64,000 nucleotides of DNA from Microbacter sp. GSS18. Its GTDB lineage: Bacteria > Actinomycetota > Actinomycetes > Actinomycetales > Microbacteriaceae. Location of the stretch: the NCBI GenBank assembly GCA_029319145.1, contig CP119753.1:3410001-3474000 (forward strand), in the 5' to 3' direction. Positions 1 through 7,816 of this stretch are shown one piece after another. Numbering within the stretch: the stretch's first letter is position 1; each line of letters begins with the position of its first letter. A program made the position numbers and the translations under genes. The notes below the pieces were generated by a model that worked only from the letters and a program-made list of their open reading frames with translations, was not told where the DNA came from and made no database searches.

Positions 1-672
1 CCAGCCCAGCTGCGGCTGCTCGATGAGCGCGTACACCGTGCCGCCGAGGCCCAGCGTGCACAGCACGGCGCCGAGCCAGTCGATGCGGGCGTCGGGCCGG
101 CGGACGTCGCGCTGCTCGAGTCGCGTCGTCAGCCACAGGGCCACGGCGATCGGCAGGATGTTGATCACGAACACCCACCGCCACGACACCAGGTCGACGA
201 ACACGCCGCCGAGGATCGGCCCGATGATGAAGGCGACGGTGGTCCACGCGGTCCAGATCCCGATCGCACGGCCTTGCAGCGGCCCCCGCATCGCCGAGGT
301 GATGAGCGCGAGCGAACTCGGCACGAGCAGGGCCCCCGACGCCCCCTGCAGCGCGCGGGCGCCGAACAGCACGATCGCGTCCGGCGAGAGCGCGATCACG
401 ATCGACGTGATGCCGAATCCGATGAGTCCGATCCGAAGGATCAGGATGCGGCCGAACGCATCGCTGACCGAGCCCGCGAGCAGAATGAGCGCGGCCAGGG
501 TGATGTAGTACGCGTCGACGACCCACTGCTGGGTCGCGAGTCCGCCGCCGAACTCGTCGCGGATCGCCGGAAGCGCGACGTTGACGACGGTGCCGTCGAG
601 GAACGCGATGAAGGACGCGATGATCGCGATGACCAGCACGAGGCGCTGCTGCGGCGTCATCGTCTCGGCCAT
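1..672 (-). CDS. DHA2-type MFS drug exporter, partial (3' end outside window)
   Basis: This is the N-terminal 224 codons of a major facilitator superfamily transporter; the reading frame stays open to position 1. The start is ATG at 672-670 (M-A-E-T-M-T). The first membrane segment carries the DHA2/EmrB-QacA signature LDGTVVNVALPAI, followed by QQWVVDAYYITLAALILL and the loop GSVSDAFGR. A later segment contains the helix-5-type motif GPILGGVF. About six to seven hydrophobic segments are visible, as expected for half of a 14-TM proton-driven exporter. Substrate cannot be told from sequence. It lies downstream of the DevR-like regulator on the same strand but 110 bp away, so co-transcription is possible and not shown. 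Confidence 0.85.
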   Translation of the reverse strand, partial: MAETMTPQQRLVLVIAIIASFIAFLDGTVVNVALPAIRDEFGGGLATQQWVVDAYYITLAALILLAGSVSDAFGRILILRIGLIGFGITSIVIALSPDAIVLFGARALQGASGALLVPSSLALITSAMRGPLQGRAIGIWTAWTTVAFIIGPILGGVFVDLVSWRWVFVINILPIAVALWLTTRLEQRDVRRPDARIDWLGAVLCTLGLGGTVYALIEQPQLGW

Positions 673-781
673 GGCGCAAACCTACCGCTCCGCCCCGCGC
701 ACCGGGAGGGGGACGGATGCCGCGAGCGGACGCCCGTCGGGACAGGGACCGATGCCGCGCGCTCGCACCCGCCGCGGGGCG

Positions 782-1441
782 TCAGTGCCCCGGGCCGTGC
801 CGGTGCTCGGCGCCGTAGACGGCGGCCTGCGTGCGGCGCTCCATGCCGAGCTTGGCCAGCAGGCCCGAGACGTAGTTCTTGACGGTCTTCTCCGCCAGGC
901 CGAGGCGCTCGCCGATCTCGCGGTTGGTCATGCCTTCCGCGATGAGGTCGAGCACCTGCCGCTCGCGGTACGACAGCTCGGCATCCGTTGTGTCGATGCC
1001 TTCTCCGGGGGCGGGGGCCGCCGGCTTGGCCAGGGACTGCGCGGCGGCGCGCAGCGATTTCGACGACTGCACCGTGCGTCCGTCGGCGGCGGCGCGGATG
1101 GCGTCGAGCAGGGCGCTGGAGCGAACGTCCTTCAGCACGTACCCGCTCGCGCCGGCGAGGGCGGCCGAGCGCAGCGCGGCGTCGTCGTCGTAGGCGGTCA
1201 GGATGAGGCAGCGGATGTGCGGATGCCGCGAGCGGATCTCGCGGCACAGGTCGATGCCGTCGCCGTCGGGCAGGCGCACGTCGAGCACCGCGACGTCGGG
1301 CGACACCGCCTCGACGCGACGGAGCGCCTCGCTGACCGATCCGGCCTCGCCGGCGACCTCGAGGCCGGGGGCCGCGTCGATGAGCTGGGCGATGCCGCGG
1401 CGGACGATCTCGTGATCGTCGACCAGGAACACGCGGGTCAT
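782..1441 (-). CDS. NarL/FixJ-family response regulator, DevR (DosR)-like
   Basis: A 219-aa DNA-binding response regulator. The receiver domain occupies about residues 1-120, with the acidic pair VDDH near residue 8, phospho-acceptor Asp54 in VAVLDVRLPDGDGID, and the conserved Lys in GYVLKDVR. A LuxR-type helix-turn-helix (LSYRERQVLDLIAEGMTNRE ... LGLAEKTVKNYVS) fills about residues 150-215. The KDVRSSALLDAIR linker and the HTH resemble mycobacterial DevR/DosR, which governs hypoxia and dormancy genes. Its ATG overlaps the stop of the sensor kinase gene by four bases (ATGA), so the two are translationally coupled. The universal stress protein gene next door is a typical member of such regulons. 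The DevR assignment is by motif and context. Confidence 0.92.
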   Translation of the reverse strand: MTRVFLVDDHEIVRRGIAQLIDAAPGLEVAGEAGSVSEALRRVEAVSPDVAVLDVRLPDGDGIDLCREIRSRHPHIRCLILTAYDDDAALRSAALAGASGYVLKDVRSSALLDAIRAAADGRTVQSSKSLRAAAQSLAKPAAPAPGEGIDTTDAELSYRERQVLDLIAEGMTNREIGERLGLAEKTVKNYVSGLLAKLGMERRTQAAVYGAEHRHGPGH

Positions 1442-3063
1442 GGGGTGTCCTCCTCGTCGGGGAGCGGAACGGTCCAGGTCACGGTGGTGCCGGCATCCGT
1501 CGTCGAATCGATCATGCACTCTCCGCCGCGCAGGCGCGCGCGTTCGGCGAGGTTCGCCAGCCCTCGCCTGCCCGCGTCGGAGGGGATGCCGCGGCCGTCG
1601 TCCCGCACCGTCAGCGTCACGCACTCGTCGTCGACGACGAGGGACGCGTCCACGACGTGGGCGCCGGCGTGCTTGACGATGTTGGCGAGGCACTCCCGCA
1701 GCACGGCAGCGAGATCGTCGGCGAGATCGGCGGTGATGAGGCTGTCGATCGGGCCGCTGAACCGCAGACGCGGTGCCGAGGGCAGGGATGCGAGGGTCTC
1801 GGACGTGACCGACAGCAGCCGATCGCGGGTGCCGCGCGAGGCGCCGGGCGTTTGGCTGAGGGCGTAGATGATCGTGCGGATCTCTTTGATGGCGTCGTCG
1901 AGGGCGTCGACCTGCTCGCCGAGCGCCGCCGCCGCGGCGTCGCCCGCGGTCATGGCGACCGCCTGCAGCGCCAGCCCTGCGCCGAACAGACGCTGGATGA
2001 CGTGGTCGTGGAGATCCCGGGCGATGCGCGACCGGTCCTGGCTGCGTTCGGTGCGTCGGCGGTCCTCGCGGGCTCGCACGACCTCGATGGCGACGCCCGC
2101 CTGCCCGGCGAAGACGAACGCCATCTCGAGCTCGGCGTCGGTGAAGCCGGGGCTGCCGGGTTCGCGTGAGATCGTGAGGACGCCGAGCGGCTCGGCGCCG
2201 GCCATGAGGGGCACCGCGACCGACGGCCCGATCGGCGGCTGGTCCTCGAAGAGGGCGCCCGCCGGCTGCTCGGGCGTGCTGACCGCGCGCCCTGTCGCGA
2301 GGGCCCGGTCGGCGGGCGTTCCCGCACGGGAGAACGTGCGACCGCGCAGGTGCACGGCATCCGCCCCCTTCGACGCGATGATCTTCATCTCGTCGTCGGC
2401 CCACGGGATCGCGACGGTGGCGACGTCGGCCGTGACCAGGGGCACGATCCGCTCCACGATGACGTCCAGGGCGTCGTCGCTGTCGACGTCGAGCAGGGCG
2501 CCCATGACGTCGGCGATCGCCTCGCTCCACTGCTGTCGGGCGCGTGCCTCTTCGAACAGGCGCGCGTTCTCGATCGCGACACCGGCCGTCGCCGCGAGCG
2601 ACACCATCAGTGCCTCGTCGTCGGCGGTGAAGGCGCCGGATGCGGCGTCCGCGAGATAGAGGTCGCCGTACACGGCATCGCGCACCCGGATCGGCACCCC
2701 CAGGAACGAGTCCATCGGCGGATGGTGGGCGGGGAAGCCGGTCGAGCGCGGATCCTCCGACAGGTGCGCCAGGCGCACCGGGCCGTCGGCGGCGATCACG
2801 GCGCCGAGGATGCCGCGGCCGCGGGGCAGGTCGCCGATGCGCGCGGCCGTTCGGGGATCCACGCCCCGGTGGATGAACCGGTCGAGCAGGCCGTCGGAAC
2901 CGAGCACGCCGAGGGCGCCGTAGCGCGCGTCGACGAGCGACATGGCCGCTTCGACGATGCGCCCGAGCACCTCCTCGAGCTCGAGGTGCTCGACGACGGC
3001 CGTGCTCGCGTTCAGCAGATCGTCGATGCGCCGTTGCGGCAGGGTCTCGCCCGCGGTGTCCAT
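1438..3063 (-). CDS. GAF-domain sensor histidine kinase, DevS/DosT-like
   Basis: A 541-aa cytosolic sensor kinase. Two GAF domains span about residues 20-170 and 185-335. The first contains HHPPMDSFLGVPIRVRD (His113-His114), the stretch that in mycobacterial DevS/DosT carries the haem region, so sensing of O2, NO or CO is likely. A HisKA_3 dimerisation segment follows, with the phospho-acceptor His352 in ARDLHDHVIQRLF. The HATPase_c domain has the N box (ECLANIVKHAG, near 458), DDGRGI (near 488) and GRRGLANLAERA (near 498). No membrane segments are seen. It shares an ATGA overlap with the regulator downstream and sits 72 bp downstream of the universal stress protein gene. Confidence 0.93.
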   Translation of the reverse strand: MDTAGETLPQRRIDDLLNASTAVVEHLELEEVLGRIVEAAMSLVDARYGALGVLGSDGLLDRFIHRGVDPRTAARIGDLPRGRGILGAVIAADGPVRLAHLSEDPRSTGFPAHHPPMDSFLGVPIRVRDAVYGDLYLADAASGAFTADDEALMVSLAATAGVAIENARLFEEARARQQWSEAIADVMGALLDVDSDDALDVIVERIVPLVTADVATVAIPWADDEMKIIASKGADAVHLRGRTFSRAGTPADRALATGRAVSTPEQPAGALFEDQPPIGPSVAVPLMAGAEPLGVLTISREPGSPGFTDAELEMAFVFAGQAGVAIEVVRAREDRRRTERSQDRSRIARDLHDHVIQRLFGAGLALQAVAMTAGDAAAAALGEQVDALDDAIKEIRTIIYALSQTPGASRGTRDRLLSVTSETLASLPSAPRLRFSGPIDSLITADLADDLAAVLRECLANIVKHAGAHVVDASLVVDDECVTLTVRDDGRGIPSDAGRRGLANLAERARLRGGECMIDSTTDAGTTVTWTVPLPDEEDTP

Positions 3064-3135
3064 GACAGAACGCCTCCCGTCTGCCGCGATTCTAGGCGAG
3101 AGGGGGCGGATGCCGGGGGCGGGCGCCCGGCGTGC

Positions 3136-3954
3136 TCAGTCGTTCGGCACGATCGCGACGGGGCAGCGGATCTGGCCGAGCACGTCCTGCGCCACCGATC
3201 CGAAGAAGCCGCCGGCCATCACGCCGCGCCGGTGCGTGCCGATCACGACCAGCGATGCGTCCATCGACCGGTGCAGCAGCGCGGCCGGTGGGTTGTCGGC
3301 GACGAGGGCCTCTTCGATCGTGAGGGTCGGGTAGGCGTCCTGCACCCGGTGCAGGGCGTCGCGCAGGATCTTGCGGTGGTTCTCCTTGACCTGGAGCGGG
3401 GAGGCCAGCAGCGCGCTGGAGCCTTCGAGCGTCGGCACCGGCATCGACCACGCGTGCACGATGCGCAGCGGGCTGAGGGTCGCCTGCGCCTCGCCGGCGG
3501 CGAACATCAGCGCCTCGTCCGACGACGGGTCGTCGTCGACGCCCACCACGACCGGGCCGTCGACAAGTGTCCAGCCTTCGGGGATCAGGGCGACCGGACC
3601 GTGGGCGCGGGCGCTCAATCGTTGCGGCATCCAGCCGGTCAGCGCAGCGCGCAGCGGGCGCTGCTGGTGCAGACCGACCACGAGCAGGTCGGCGCTGCGC
3701 GCGTCCTTGAGCAGCGTGGTCGGCATCCGTCCGTCGATGCGGTGCGATTCGACGTGCACGTTCGGCGCGAGATCGTGCAGCAGGCGCTCGGCCCGCGCCA
3801 ACTCGCGCTCGGTGTTCTCGTAGTGCGAGGTGACCATGTTCGTCACCGTGATCAGCTCGACGCGGGCGTTGTCACGCGCCGCCCGCACCGCGACCCAGTC
3901 GAGTGCCGTGCGCGAACCGGTGCTGCCGTCGTAGCCGAGGACGATGTGGGTCAT
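3136..3954 (-). CDS. Tandem universal stress protein (two UspA domains)
   Basis: A 272-aa protein made of two UspA folds, about residues 1-140 and 150-272. Each half starts with a beta strand and acidic turn (IVLGYDGSTGS; VVVGVDDDPSSDEAL). The second half ends with the ATP-binding type motif (GTHRRGVMAGGFFGSVA) and CPVAIVP. The first half has a weaker version (GLHQQRPLRAALTG). Proteins of this class bind ATP and are induced on growth arrest or oxygen limitation in actinobacteria. It is transcribed in the same direction as the DevS/DevR pair and divergently from the SDR gene. The divergent spacer carries GGGAC-type palindromes, so control by the neighbouring DevR-like protein is a reasonable inference. 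Confidence 0.93.
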   Translation of the reverse strand: MTHIVLGYDGSTGSRTALDWVAVRAARDNARVELITVTNMVTSHYENTERELARAERLLHDLAPNVHVESHRIDGRMPTTLLKDARSADLLVVGLHQQRPLRAALTGWMPQRLSARAHGPVALIPEGWTLVDGPVVVGVDDDPSSDEALMFAAGEAQATLSPLRIVHAWSMPVPTLEGSSALLASPLQVKENHRKILRDALHRVQDAYPTLTIEEALVADNPPAALLHRSMDASLVVIGTHRRGVMAGGFFGSVAQDVLGQIRCPVAIVPND

Positions 3955-4004
3955 GGCTCCTCCTCTTCCGGGATTCCTGCGTGTGATTCGAAGGTACGGA
4001 TGCC

Positions 4005-4081
4005 GGGACCGCGACTTCAGGGCCGAAGGTCCCGCACGGGCGGACGCGTGCGCGAATACGCGTGCGTGGGACCTTGTGCCC
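4005..4081. promoter_or_regulatory. Candidate DevR/DosR-box-like palindromes in divergent promoter region
   Basis: The spacer between the universal stress protein gene and the SDR gene contains GGGCCGAAGGTCCC (4020-4033) preceded by TTCA, and GGGACCTTGTGCCC (4068-4081), plus a half-site GGGACC at 4005-4010. These resemble the mycobacterial DosR box, a GGGACT...AGTCCC palindrome, with several mismatches in the core. Their position between two divergent genes that are typical of dormancy regulons, beside a devRS-like pair, supports a regulatory role. No promoter hexamers are clear. This is inference. Confidence 0.4.
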
Positions 4082-4134
4082 TTGTGCCGGGGGTGCCCCC
4101 GGCGTGGAATCGAGACAGTGAGAAAGGACTCACC

Positions 4135-4884
4135 ATGAGCAGCAAGCGCTTCGACGGCCGCACCGTCATCGTCACCGGCGGAGGCTCGGGCATCGGCCGC
4201 GCGACGGTGGAACGGATCGTCGAAGAGGGCGGCCGCGTCGTCGCGGTCGACATCTCGCAGGAGCGGCTTGACGCGCTCGCCGCAGAGCTAGGCGGCGCTG
4301 TCGTGACGGTCACGGGGGACCTCACGGACAGCGCCGTCGTCACGGCCGCCGTCGAAGCGGCCGGGGACACGATCGACGGACTGGCGAACGTCGCCGGCAT
4401 CATGGACGGCTTCGTGCCGACCGCCGAACTCCAGGACGACATGTGGGAGCGGGTCATGGGAGTGAATCTCACCGCCATGATGAGGCTCACACGTGCCGTG
4501 CTCGCACCGATGCTCGCAGCCGGAAAGGGCTCGATCGTCAATGTGAGCTCCGAAGCGGGGCATCGCGCATCGGCGGCCGGCACGGCCTACACGACCTCGA
4601 AGCACGCGGTGAACGGATTCACCAAAAGCACCGCCTTCTTCTACACGCCGAAGGGGATCCGCTGCAACGCGGTCTCTCCGGGCGGTGTCGCCACGAACGT
4701 CGACGCGACGCCGCACACGGTGTACGGCATGGAGCGGCTTGGGCCGTTCTTCGCGCCCGGCATCCTGCCGCGGACCGCGCAACCCGAGGAGCTGGCCGCC
4801 GCCATCGTGTGGCTGCTGAGCGACGACGCCTCGAACGTGTCCGGAGCGATTCTTCCCGTGGACGGCGGGTGGGCGGCGGTGTGA
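4135..4884 (+). CDS. SDR-family NAD(P)-dependent oxidoreductase
   Basis: A 249-aa classical short-chain dehydrogenase/reductase. The N-terminal cofactor loop TGGGSGIGRA (near residues 14-23) is the TGxxxGxG motif. VAVDIS after beta-2 has Asp at the cofactor-selecting position, which suggests NAD(H). NVAGIMDG corresponds to the NNAG motif. The catalytic Ser lies in IVNVSSEAG, and Tyr and Lys in YTTSKHA. The protein ends with the usual VSGAILPVDGGW. The ATG at 4135 follows an AAAGGA ribosome-binding site at about 4123-4128. The next gene begins one base after its stop, so the two form an operon. Substrate is unknown; the family covers many alcohols and sugars. Confidence 0.93.
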   Translation: MSSKRFDGRTVIVTGGGSGIGRATVERIVEEGGRVVAVDISQERLDALAAELGGAVVTVTGDLTDSAVVTAAVEAAGDTIDGLANVAGIMDGFVPTAELQDDMWERVMGVNLTAMMRLTRAVLAPMLAAGKGSIVNVSSEAGHRASAAGTAYTTSKHAVNGFTKSTAFFYTPKGIRCNAVSPGGVATNVDATPHTVYGMERLGPFFAPGILPRTAQPEELAAAIVWLLSDDASNVSGAILPVDGGWAAV

Positions 4885-4885
4885 C

Positions 4886-5380
4886 ATGTGCGCCGCAGCC
4901 CCCGAACCGGCGCAGCCGATGCATGAACTCCCTGCGCACAGCATCGAGCCGTTGCGCGAGGACGAATGCTGGCGGCTGCTGGGGGAGCGCCCGGTCGGAC
5001 GGCTGGCGGTGATCGGTGCGGACGGCGGCCCGGACATCTTCCCGGTCAACACGCTCGTCCATGACGGGAGGATCTACTTCCGGTCGGGCGGCGGCGCCAA
5101 GATGAAGGAGGTCGCCGCCGACGATCGCGTCGCGTTCGAGATGGACGGTGCGGACCCTCCCTGGCGCTGGAGCGTCGTCATCCGCGGCACCGCGCGCCGA
5201 CTCGACAGTGACGACGAGATCGAGGCATCCGGGGTCCTCGATCTCGTCACCCTGGCACCGTCGCCCAAGAACGACTTCTGCGTCGTGACGCCGCTGCGGA
5301 TTTCAGGGCGCCGGTTCCGCACGGACTTCCCCGAGCCGGCTGAACGGTCGGAGGTCTACGGGCGCAGCAGCGACCTGTAG
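4886..5380 (+). CDS. Pyridoxamine 5'-phosphate oxidase-family (split-barrel flavin) protein
   Basis: A 164-aa protein of the FMN-binding split-barrel family often annotated pyridoxamine 5'-phosphate oxidase-like or nitroimidazole-resistance (NimA-like). Visible landmarks are the N-terminal helix ending in LGERPVGRLAVIGADG, the strand pair PDIFPVNTLVHDGRIYFRS, and GGGAKMKEVAADDRVAFEMDG. Such proteins bind FMN or F420 and are common in DevR regulons. ATG 4886 lies one base after the SDR stop; ATG 4919 (MHELPAHSIE) is an alternative start that removes a non-conserved tail. True PNP oxidase activity is unlikely at this length. Substrate is unknown. Confidence 0.88.
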   Translation: MCAAAPEPAQPMHELPAHSIEPLREDECWRLLGERPVGRLAVIGADGGPDIFPVNTLVHDGRIYFRSGGGAKMKEVAADDRVAFEMDGADPPWRWSVVIRGTARRLDSDDEIEASGVLDLVTLAPSPKNDFCVVTPLRISGRRFRTDFPEPAERSEVYGRSSDL

Positions 5381-5434
5381 GGGCGCAGCCGGCCCGATTT
5401 CGCGCTCAGCACCGTCTGTCGTAAACTGGACGGC

Positions 5435-5525
5435 GGTGACGTGTCCGAGCGGCCGAAGGTGCAACTCTCGAAAAGTTGTGTAGGGTAACCCCCTACCGTG
5501 GGTTCAAATCCCACCGTCACCGCCA
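5435..5525 (+). tRNA. tRNA-Ser (anticodon CGA)
   Basis: The acceptor arms GGTGACG (5435-5441) and CGTCACC (5515-5521) pair fully, followed by discriminator G5522 and an encoded CCA (5523-5525). The anticodon stem CAACT/AGTTG encloses the seven-base loop CTCGAAA, giving anticodon CGA (serine, UCG codons). A long variable arm (TAGGGTAACCCCCTA region) is typical of class II tRNA-Ser. The T arm is GTGGG-TTCAAAT-CCCAC. A -10-like TAAACT sits at 5422-5427, just before the mature 5' end. Its 3' 24 bases form the integration site of the element to the right; the tRNA sequence itself remains intact. Confidence 0.96.
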
Positions 5526-5526
5526 G
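5499..5526 (+). repeat. attL: 28-bp direct repeat, tRNA-Ser 3' end
   Basis: The sequence starts TGGGTTCAAATCCCACC and runs through the T arm, acceptor 3' strand, CCA and one further G. It is identical to 57809-57836. The base before it differs between copies (G on the left, A on the right), as does the base after, so the repeat limits are exact. The crossover for tyrosine integrases of this type falls in or near such a tRNA block. Confidence 0.95.
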
Positions 5527-5531
5527 CCTGG

Positions 5532-5574
5532 AAGCCCCCGAAACCCGCGGAATCACGCGGAAGTCGGGGGCTTT
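5532..5574 (+). terminator. Element-encoded terminator downstream of tRNA-Ser
   Basis: AAGCCCCCGA (5532-5541) pairs with TCGGGGGCTT (5564-5573), with a further internal CCGCGG/ACGCGG pairing in the loop, followed by a short T run. It lies six bases beyond attL, so it belongs to the element and can terminate tRNA-Ser transcription now that the original terminator has been moved to the right end. Confidence 0.8.
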
Positions 5575-5596
5575 CGTCATGCTCGGAAGGGCCTCG

Positions 5597-5627
5597 TGGG
5601 AACAGATTGGGAACGGGGGTGTTCCCA
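5597..5627. repeat. TGGGAAC repeats near attL, candidate integrase arm sites
   Basis: TGGGAAC occurs at 5597-5603 and 5608-5614 (11-bp period), followed by the inverse GTTCCCA at 5621-5627. The cluster sits between attL and the integrase 3' end, where arm-type binding sites for tyrosine integrases or accessory factors are often found. Function is inferred from position only. Confidence 0.35.
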
Positions 5628-5718
5628 CGCCTCCTCTTCGACGGCCGCGAGCGCGCCGACGCCGGCTTCCTACCGGTCGGGCAGACACGCCCTGGGGCCC
5701 TGTGTCGGGCGGCCCTGA

Positions 5719-6825
5719 TCAGTCGCGGTCGCGCTGCTTCTTCAAGGACTTGATGCGCGCCTTGTGCATCGCCGTCGACACCGCGTTCAGGTCGTCGTCG
5801 AACAGGTCAGCGTAGGTGTCAAGCGTCATCACGGCCGAGGCGTGGCCGAGCATCCGCTGCACGGCCTTGACGTTGGCGCCGGCGCTGATGGCGAGGCTGG
5901 CCGCCGTGTGGCGAAGGTCGTGCGGCGTGACGTGAGGGAACTCCGGGAAGTCCGCGCGGGTGCGGCGAACCGCGCCCGCGAACCAGCCCGCCTTCGAGTT
6001 GGGGAGCTTCATGTGTTCGGTGCCGTTGCCGAAGAGCAGCTCATCGATGGACTTGCCGCTGGCAAGGCTGCGGAACATCCCGTCGAGGAACTCCGGGTAT
6101 GGCACTGATCGACTTCGGTGCGTCTTCGGTGAGCCGACATGAATTGTGCCGTTCACAATCACGGCGTTCTCGTAGACCGTGAGTCGCCGGCGATCCGGCT
6201 GGACGTCGCGGACGCGGAGCGCGGTTGCCTCTCCCCACCGGAGGCCGGTGTAGGCGAGGACGTAGATCAGCTCCGGGTATATCGATCTGTCGGCGAGTTC
6301 GCGGACTTCCGTATGACTCAGGTAGACGCGGTTCTTCGGCCGCTTCTTGGGCAGGCGGATTCCTCGAGCAGGGTTGTCCGACAGTCGCCGGTCGCGGAGT
6401 GCGACATCGAGGATGCCTGCCAGGATGCCGTGTGCGCGAATCACAGAGGTTGGGCCGAGGTCCGATGAGAGATCGACGATCCATCGCCTCACATCGCTGT
6501 GGCGGATCTCGCCAACCGGCCAGTCGCCCCATTTCGGCTGGACTCGCACGCGCCAAGCGGATTCGAGTGGGTGCATTGACGACGGCTTGAGCACTGCCTT
6601 CTGTTCGAGGAGCCAATCCTGCCCAAGCTGAGAGACTGTGATCCTGGCATCCGTTGGGTCGACATAGGCGCCCGACGTGATGGACACGCTGATGGAGGCG
6701 AGATACTCCTCCGCTTCGCGCTTCGTCCGGAAGCCGCGCTTCGCTGCTTGGCTGTTGTCGGGCTTGCGATATCGGACGAGGTAGCGCTTCCCTTCGGCTG
6801 TGGAGTAGGTGTGGACGCTACCCAT
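5719..6825 (-). CDS. Tyrosine recombinase/integrase of the ICE
   Basis: A 368-aa site-specific recombinase. An N-terminal arm-binding region (about 1-60, Phage-AP2-like integrase DNA-binding strand set RYLVRYR ... KRGFRTKREAEEY) and a core-binding SAM-like region (about 62-160) precede the catalytic domain. The catalytic set is complete: Arg196 (TGLRWGEA), Lys234 (GSPKTHRSRSVP), His302 and Arg305 (HDLRHT), His328 (LGHAS) and nucleophile Tyr338 (LDTYADLF). Its 3' end points to attL, about 190 bp away, the usual arrangement for tRNA-site integrases. The start overlaps the upstream HTH gene by eight bases, so integrase translation is coupled to it. Confidence 0.96.
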   Translation of the reverse strand: MGSVHTYSTAEGKRYLVRYRKPDNSQAAKRGFRTKREAEEYLASISVSITSGAYVDPTDARITVSQLGQDWLLEQKAVLKPSSMHPLESAWRVRVQPKWGDWPVGEIRHSDVRRWIVDLSSDLGPTSVIRAHGILAGILDVALRDRRLSDNPARGIRLPKKRPKNRVYLSHTEVRELADRSIYPELIYVLAYTGLRWGEATALRVRDVQPDRRRLTVYENAVIVNGTIHVGSPKTHRSRSVPYPEFLDGMFRSLASGKSIDELLFGNGTEHMKLPNSKAGWFAGAVRRTRADFPEFPHVTPHDLRHTAASLAISAGANVKAVQRMLGHASAVMTLDTYADLFDDDLNAVSTAMHKARIKSLKKQRDRD

Positions 6826-7420
6826 CCGCCTGGCGGCCGACGATGTAGGTCATCCCCTCCAGGCGCCCTTCTGCGCGTGCCTTCTTGATCCAATCGGATG
6901 CTGTGCGGTGCGGCACGCCCAGCTCATGCTGGACCGCTTTGACCGGCGGGAGCCCCGCCAGAGCCGCGCTCCCGTAGAGGATCTCGATCGCTTCCATGCG
7001 TTCGGCCTTGTTGCCCCGCTTCACGACCTCGTCCGCGAGCCACGTCGGGATGATGCGGCCCTCCGCGCTGCTCAGGGCGGACACCGTCGTCCACGTCGCC
7101 GTCGGGTCGGCCTCGTCATCCAGCGTCAGGGCGATGCACTGGACTGCAGCTCCCTGCATGATCGCCTGGATCGGCACCTGGCGGAGCGCGAGGTTGTTCA
7201 CTTCGACGTCGGGCCGCGTCGCGCGGTTCGTGACGGCAGAGACGATGTAGCGGCCGTGCTCGGCAACGTAGTGCGCCTCGACCGCAGTCTCGAGACCGGC
7301 TTCATCGTCGACCGCTGTGGCGACGAACGATGGCGCGATGCGCAACGCGGATCCCACCGGGGTCGTGGCGTGCTGCCACGACATGTCCTGCCCGTCGAGG
7401 GTTTTCACGTCGACCTTCAC
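6818..7420 (-). CDS. HTH-containing protein upstream of integrase
   Basis: A protein of up to 200 aa, not recognised by family. The C-terminal 45 residues form a likely helix-turn-helix (PPVKAVQHELGVPHRTASDWIKKARAEG), similar to the DNA-binding tails of phage and plasmid regulators. The N-terminal part is mixed alpha/beta without clear motifs. A GTG at 7420 lies immediately after GAGGAG and so is too close to it; GTG at 7408 (VKTLDGQD) has better spacing and may be the real start. It is the first gene of the integrase operon and probably regulates excision/integration or is an accessory recombination factor. A good promoter lies upstream at 7474-7502. Confidence 0.75.
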   Translation of the reverse strand: MKVDVKTLDGQDMSWQHATTPVGSALRIAPSFVATAVDDEAGLETAVEAHYVAEHGRYIVSAVTNRATRPDVEVNNLALRQVPIQAIMQGAAVQCIALTLDDEADPTATWTTVSALSSAEGRIIPTWLADEVVKRGNKAERMEAIEILYGSAALAGLPPVKAVQHELGVPHRTASDWIKKARAEGRLEGMTYIVGRQADG

Positions 7421-7473
7421 CTCCTCAGTGTGTCAGACCGCGTCACGCATTCGCAGAATGCCTCTTGACGATA

Positions 7474-7502
7474 AGTATGAATAAATGCTCTACTCATGTC
7501 AA
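7474..7502 (-). promoter_or_regulatory. Sigma-70-like promoter for the integrase operon
   Basis: On the minus strand TTGACA (7502-7497) and CATACT (7479-7474) are separated by exactly 17 bp, close to the housekeeping consensus. It overlaps the 5' region of the divergent excisionase gene, so integrase and excisionase transcription probably compete or share an operator. The surrounding DNA is distinctly AT-richer than the neighbours. Confidence 0.6.
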
Positions 7503-7534
7503 ACCCTGGTGTGGACACGCAAAGGAGGAACATG

Positions 7535-7816
7535 ATGGGCGAACTGACGAAACCGGCCGTGTTGACTGCCGACGACGAGCACGAGCTCGACGAGCACGTC
7601 GATCCGAACGAGCTGCTGAGGCCCGCGCAGGTCGCGAAAGACCTCGGCGTCACGCCGAACACGCTCGCGATCTGGCGCTACTACGACCGTGGCCCGAACT
7701 TCCTCAAGATCGGTCGGCAGGTTCGCTACCGGCGCCAGTCCATCGAGGACTTCAAGAAGGCGTGCGAACACCAGTGCAATCCGACCATCGCCGGGCTGGG
7801 GAGTGAACGGCGATGA
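7535..7816 (+). CDS. Excisionase-like HTH protein (AlpA/Xis, MerR-type fold)
   Basis: A 93-aa protein with an N-terminal acidic tail and a helix-turn-helix_17/excisionase domain (LLRPAQVAKDLGVTPNTLAIWRYY ... GPNFLKIGRQVRYRR). The wing segment LKIGRQVRYR followed by SIEDFKKAC is typical of recombination directionality factors of actinobacterial ICEs. ATG 7535 sits six bases after GGAGG (7524-7528); ATG 7532 is the other candidate. The gene is divergent from the integrase operon and heads a chain of overlapping genes. Expected role: promoting excision by bending DNA at the att sites, or activating transfer genes. Confidence 0.85.
   Translation: MGELTKPAVLTADDEHELDEHVDPNELLRPAQVAKDLGVTPNTLAIWRYYDRGPNFLKIGRQVRYRRQSIEDFKKACEHQCNPTIAGLGSERR

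Noticed and set aside
782..4884. Very long open frames on both strands, for example the frame running antisense through 2350-4134 and the one extending the response regulator to 2530
   Set aside because: These are high-GC shadow frames. The real genes (response regulator, kinase, universal stress protein, SDR) carry full domain signatures; the shadows are Arg/Gly/His-rich without motifs.
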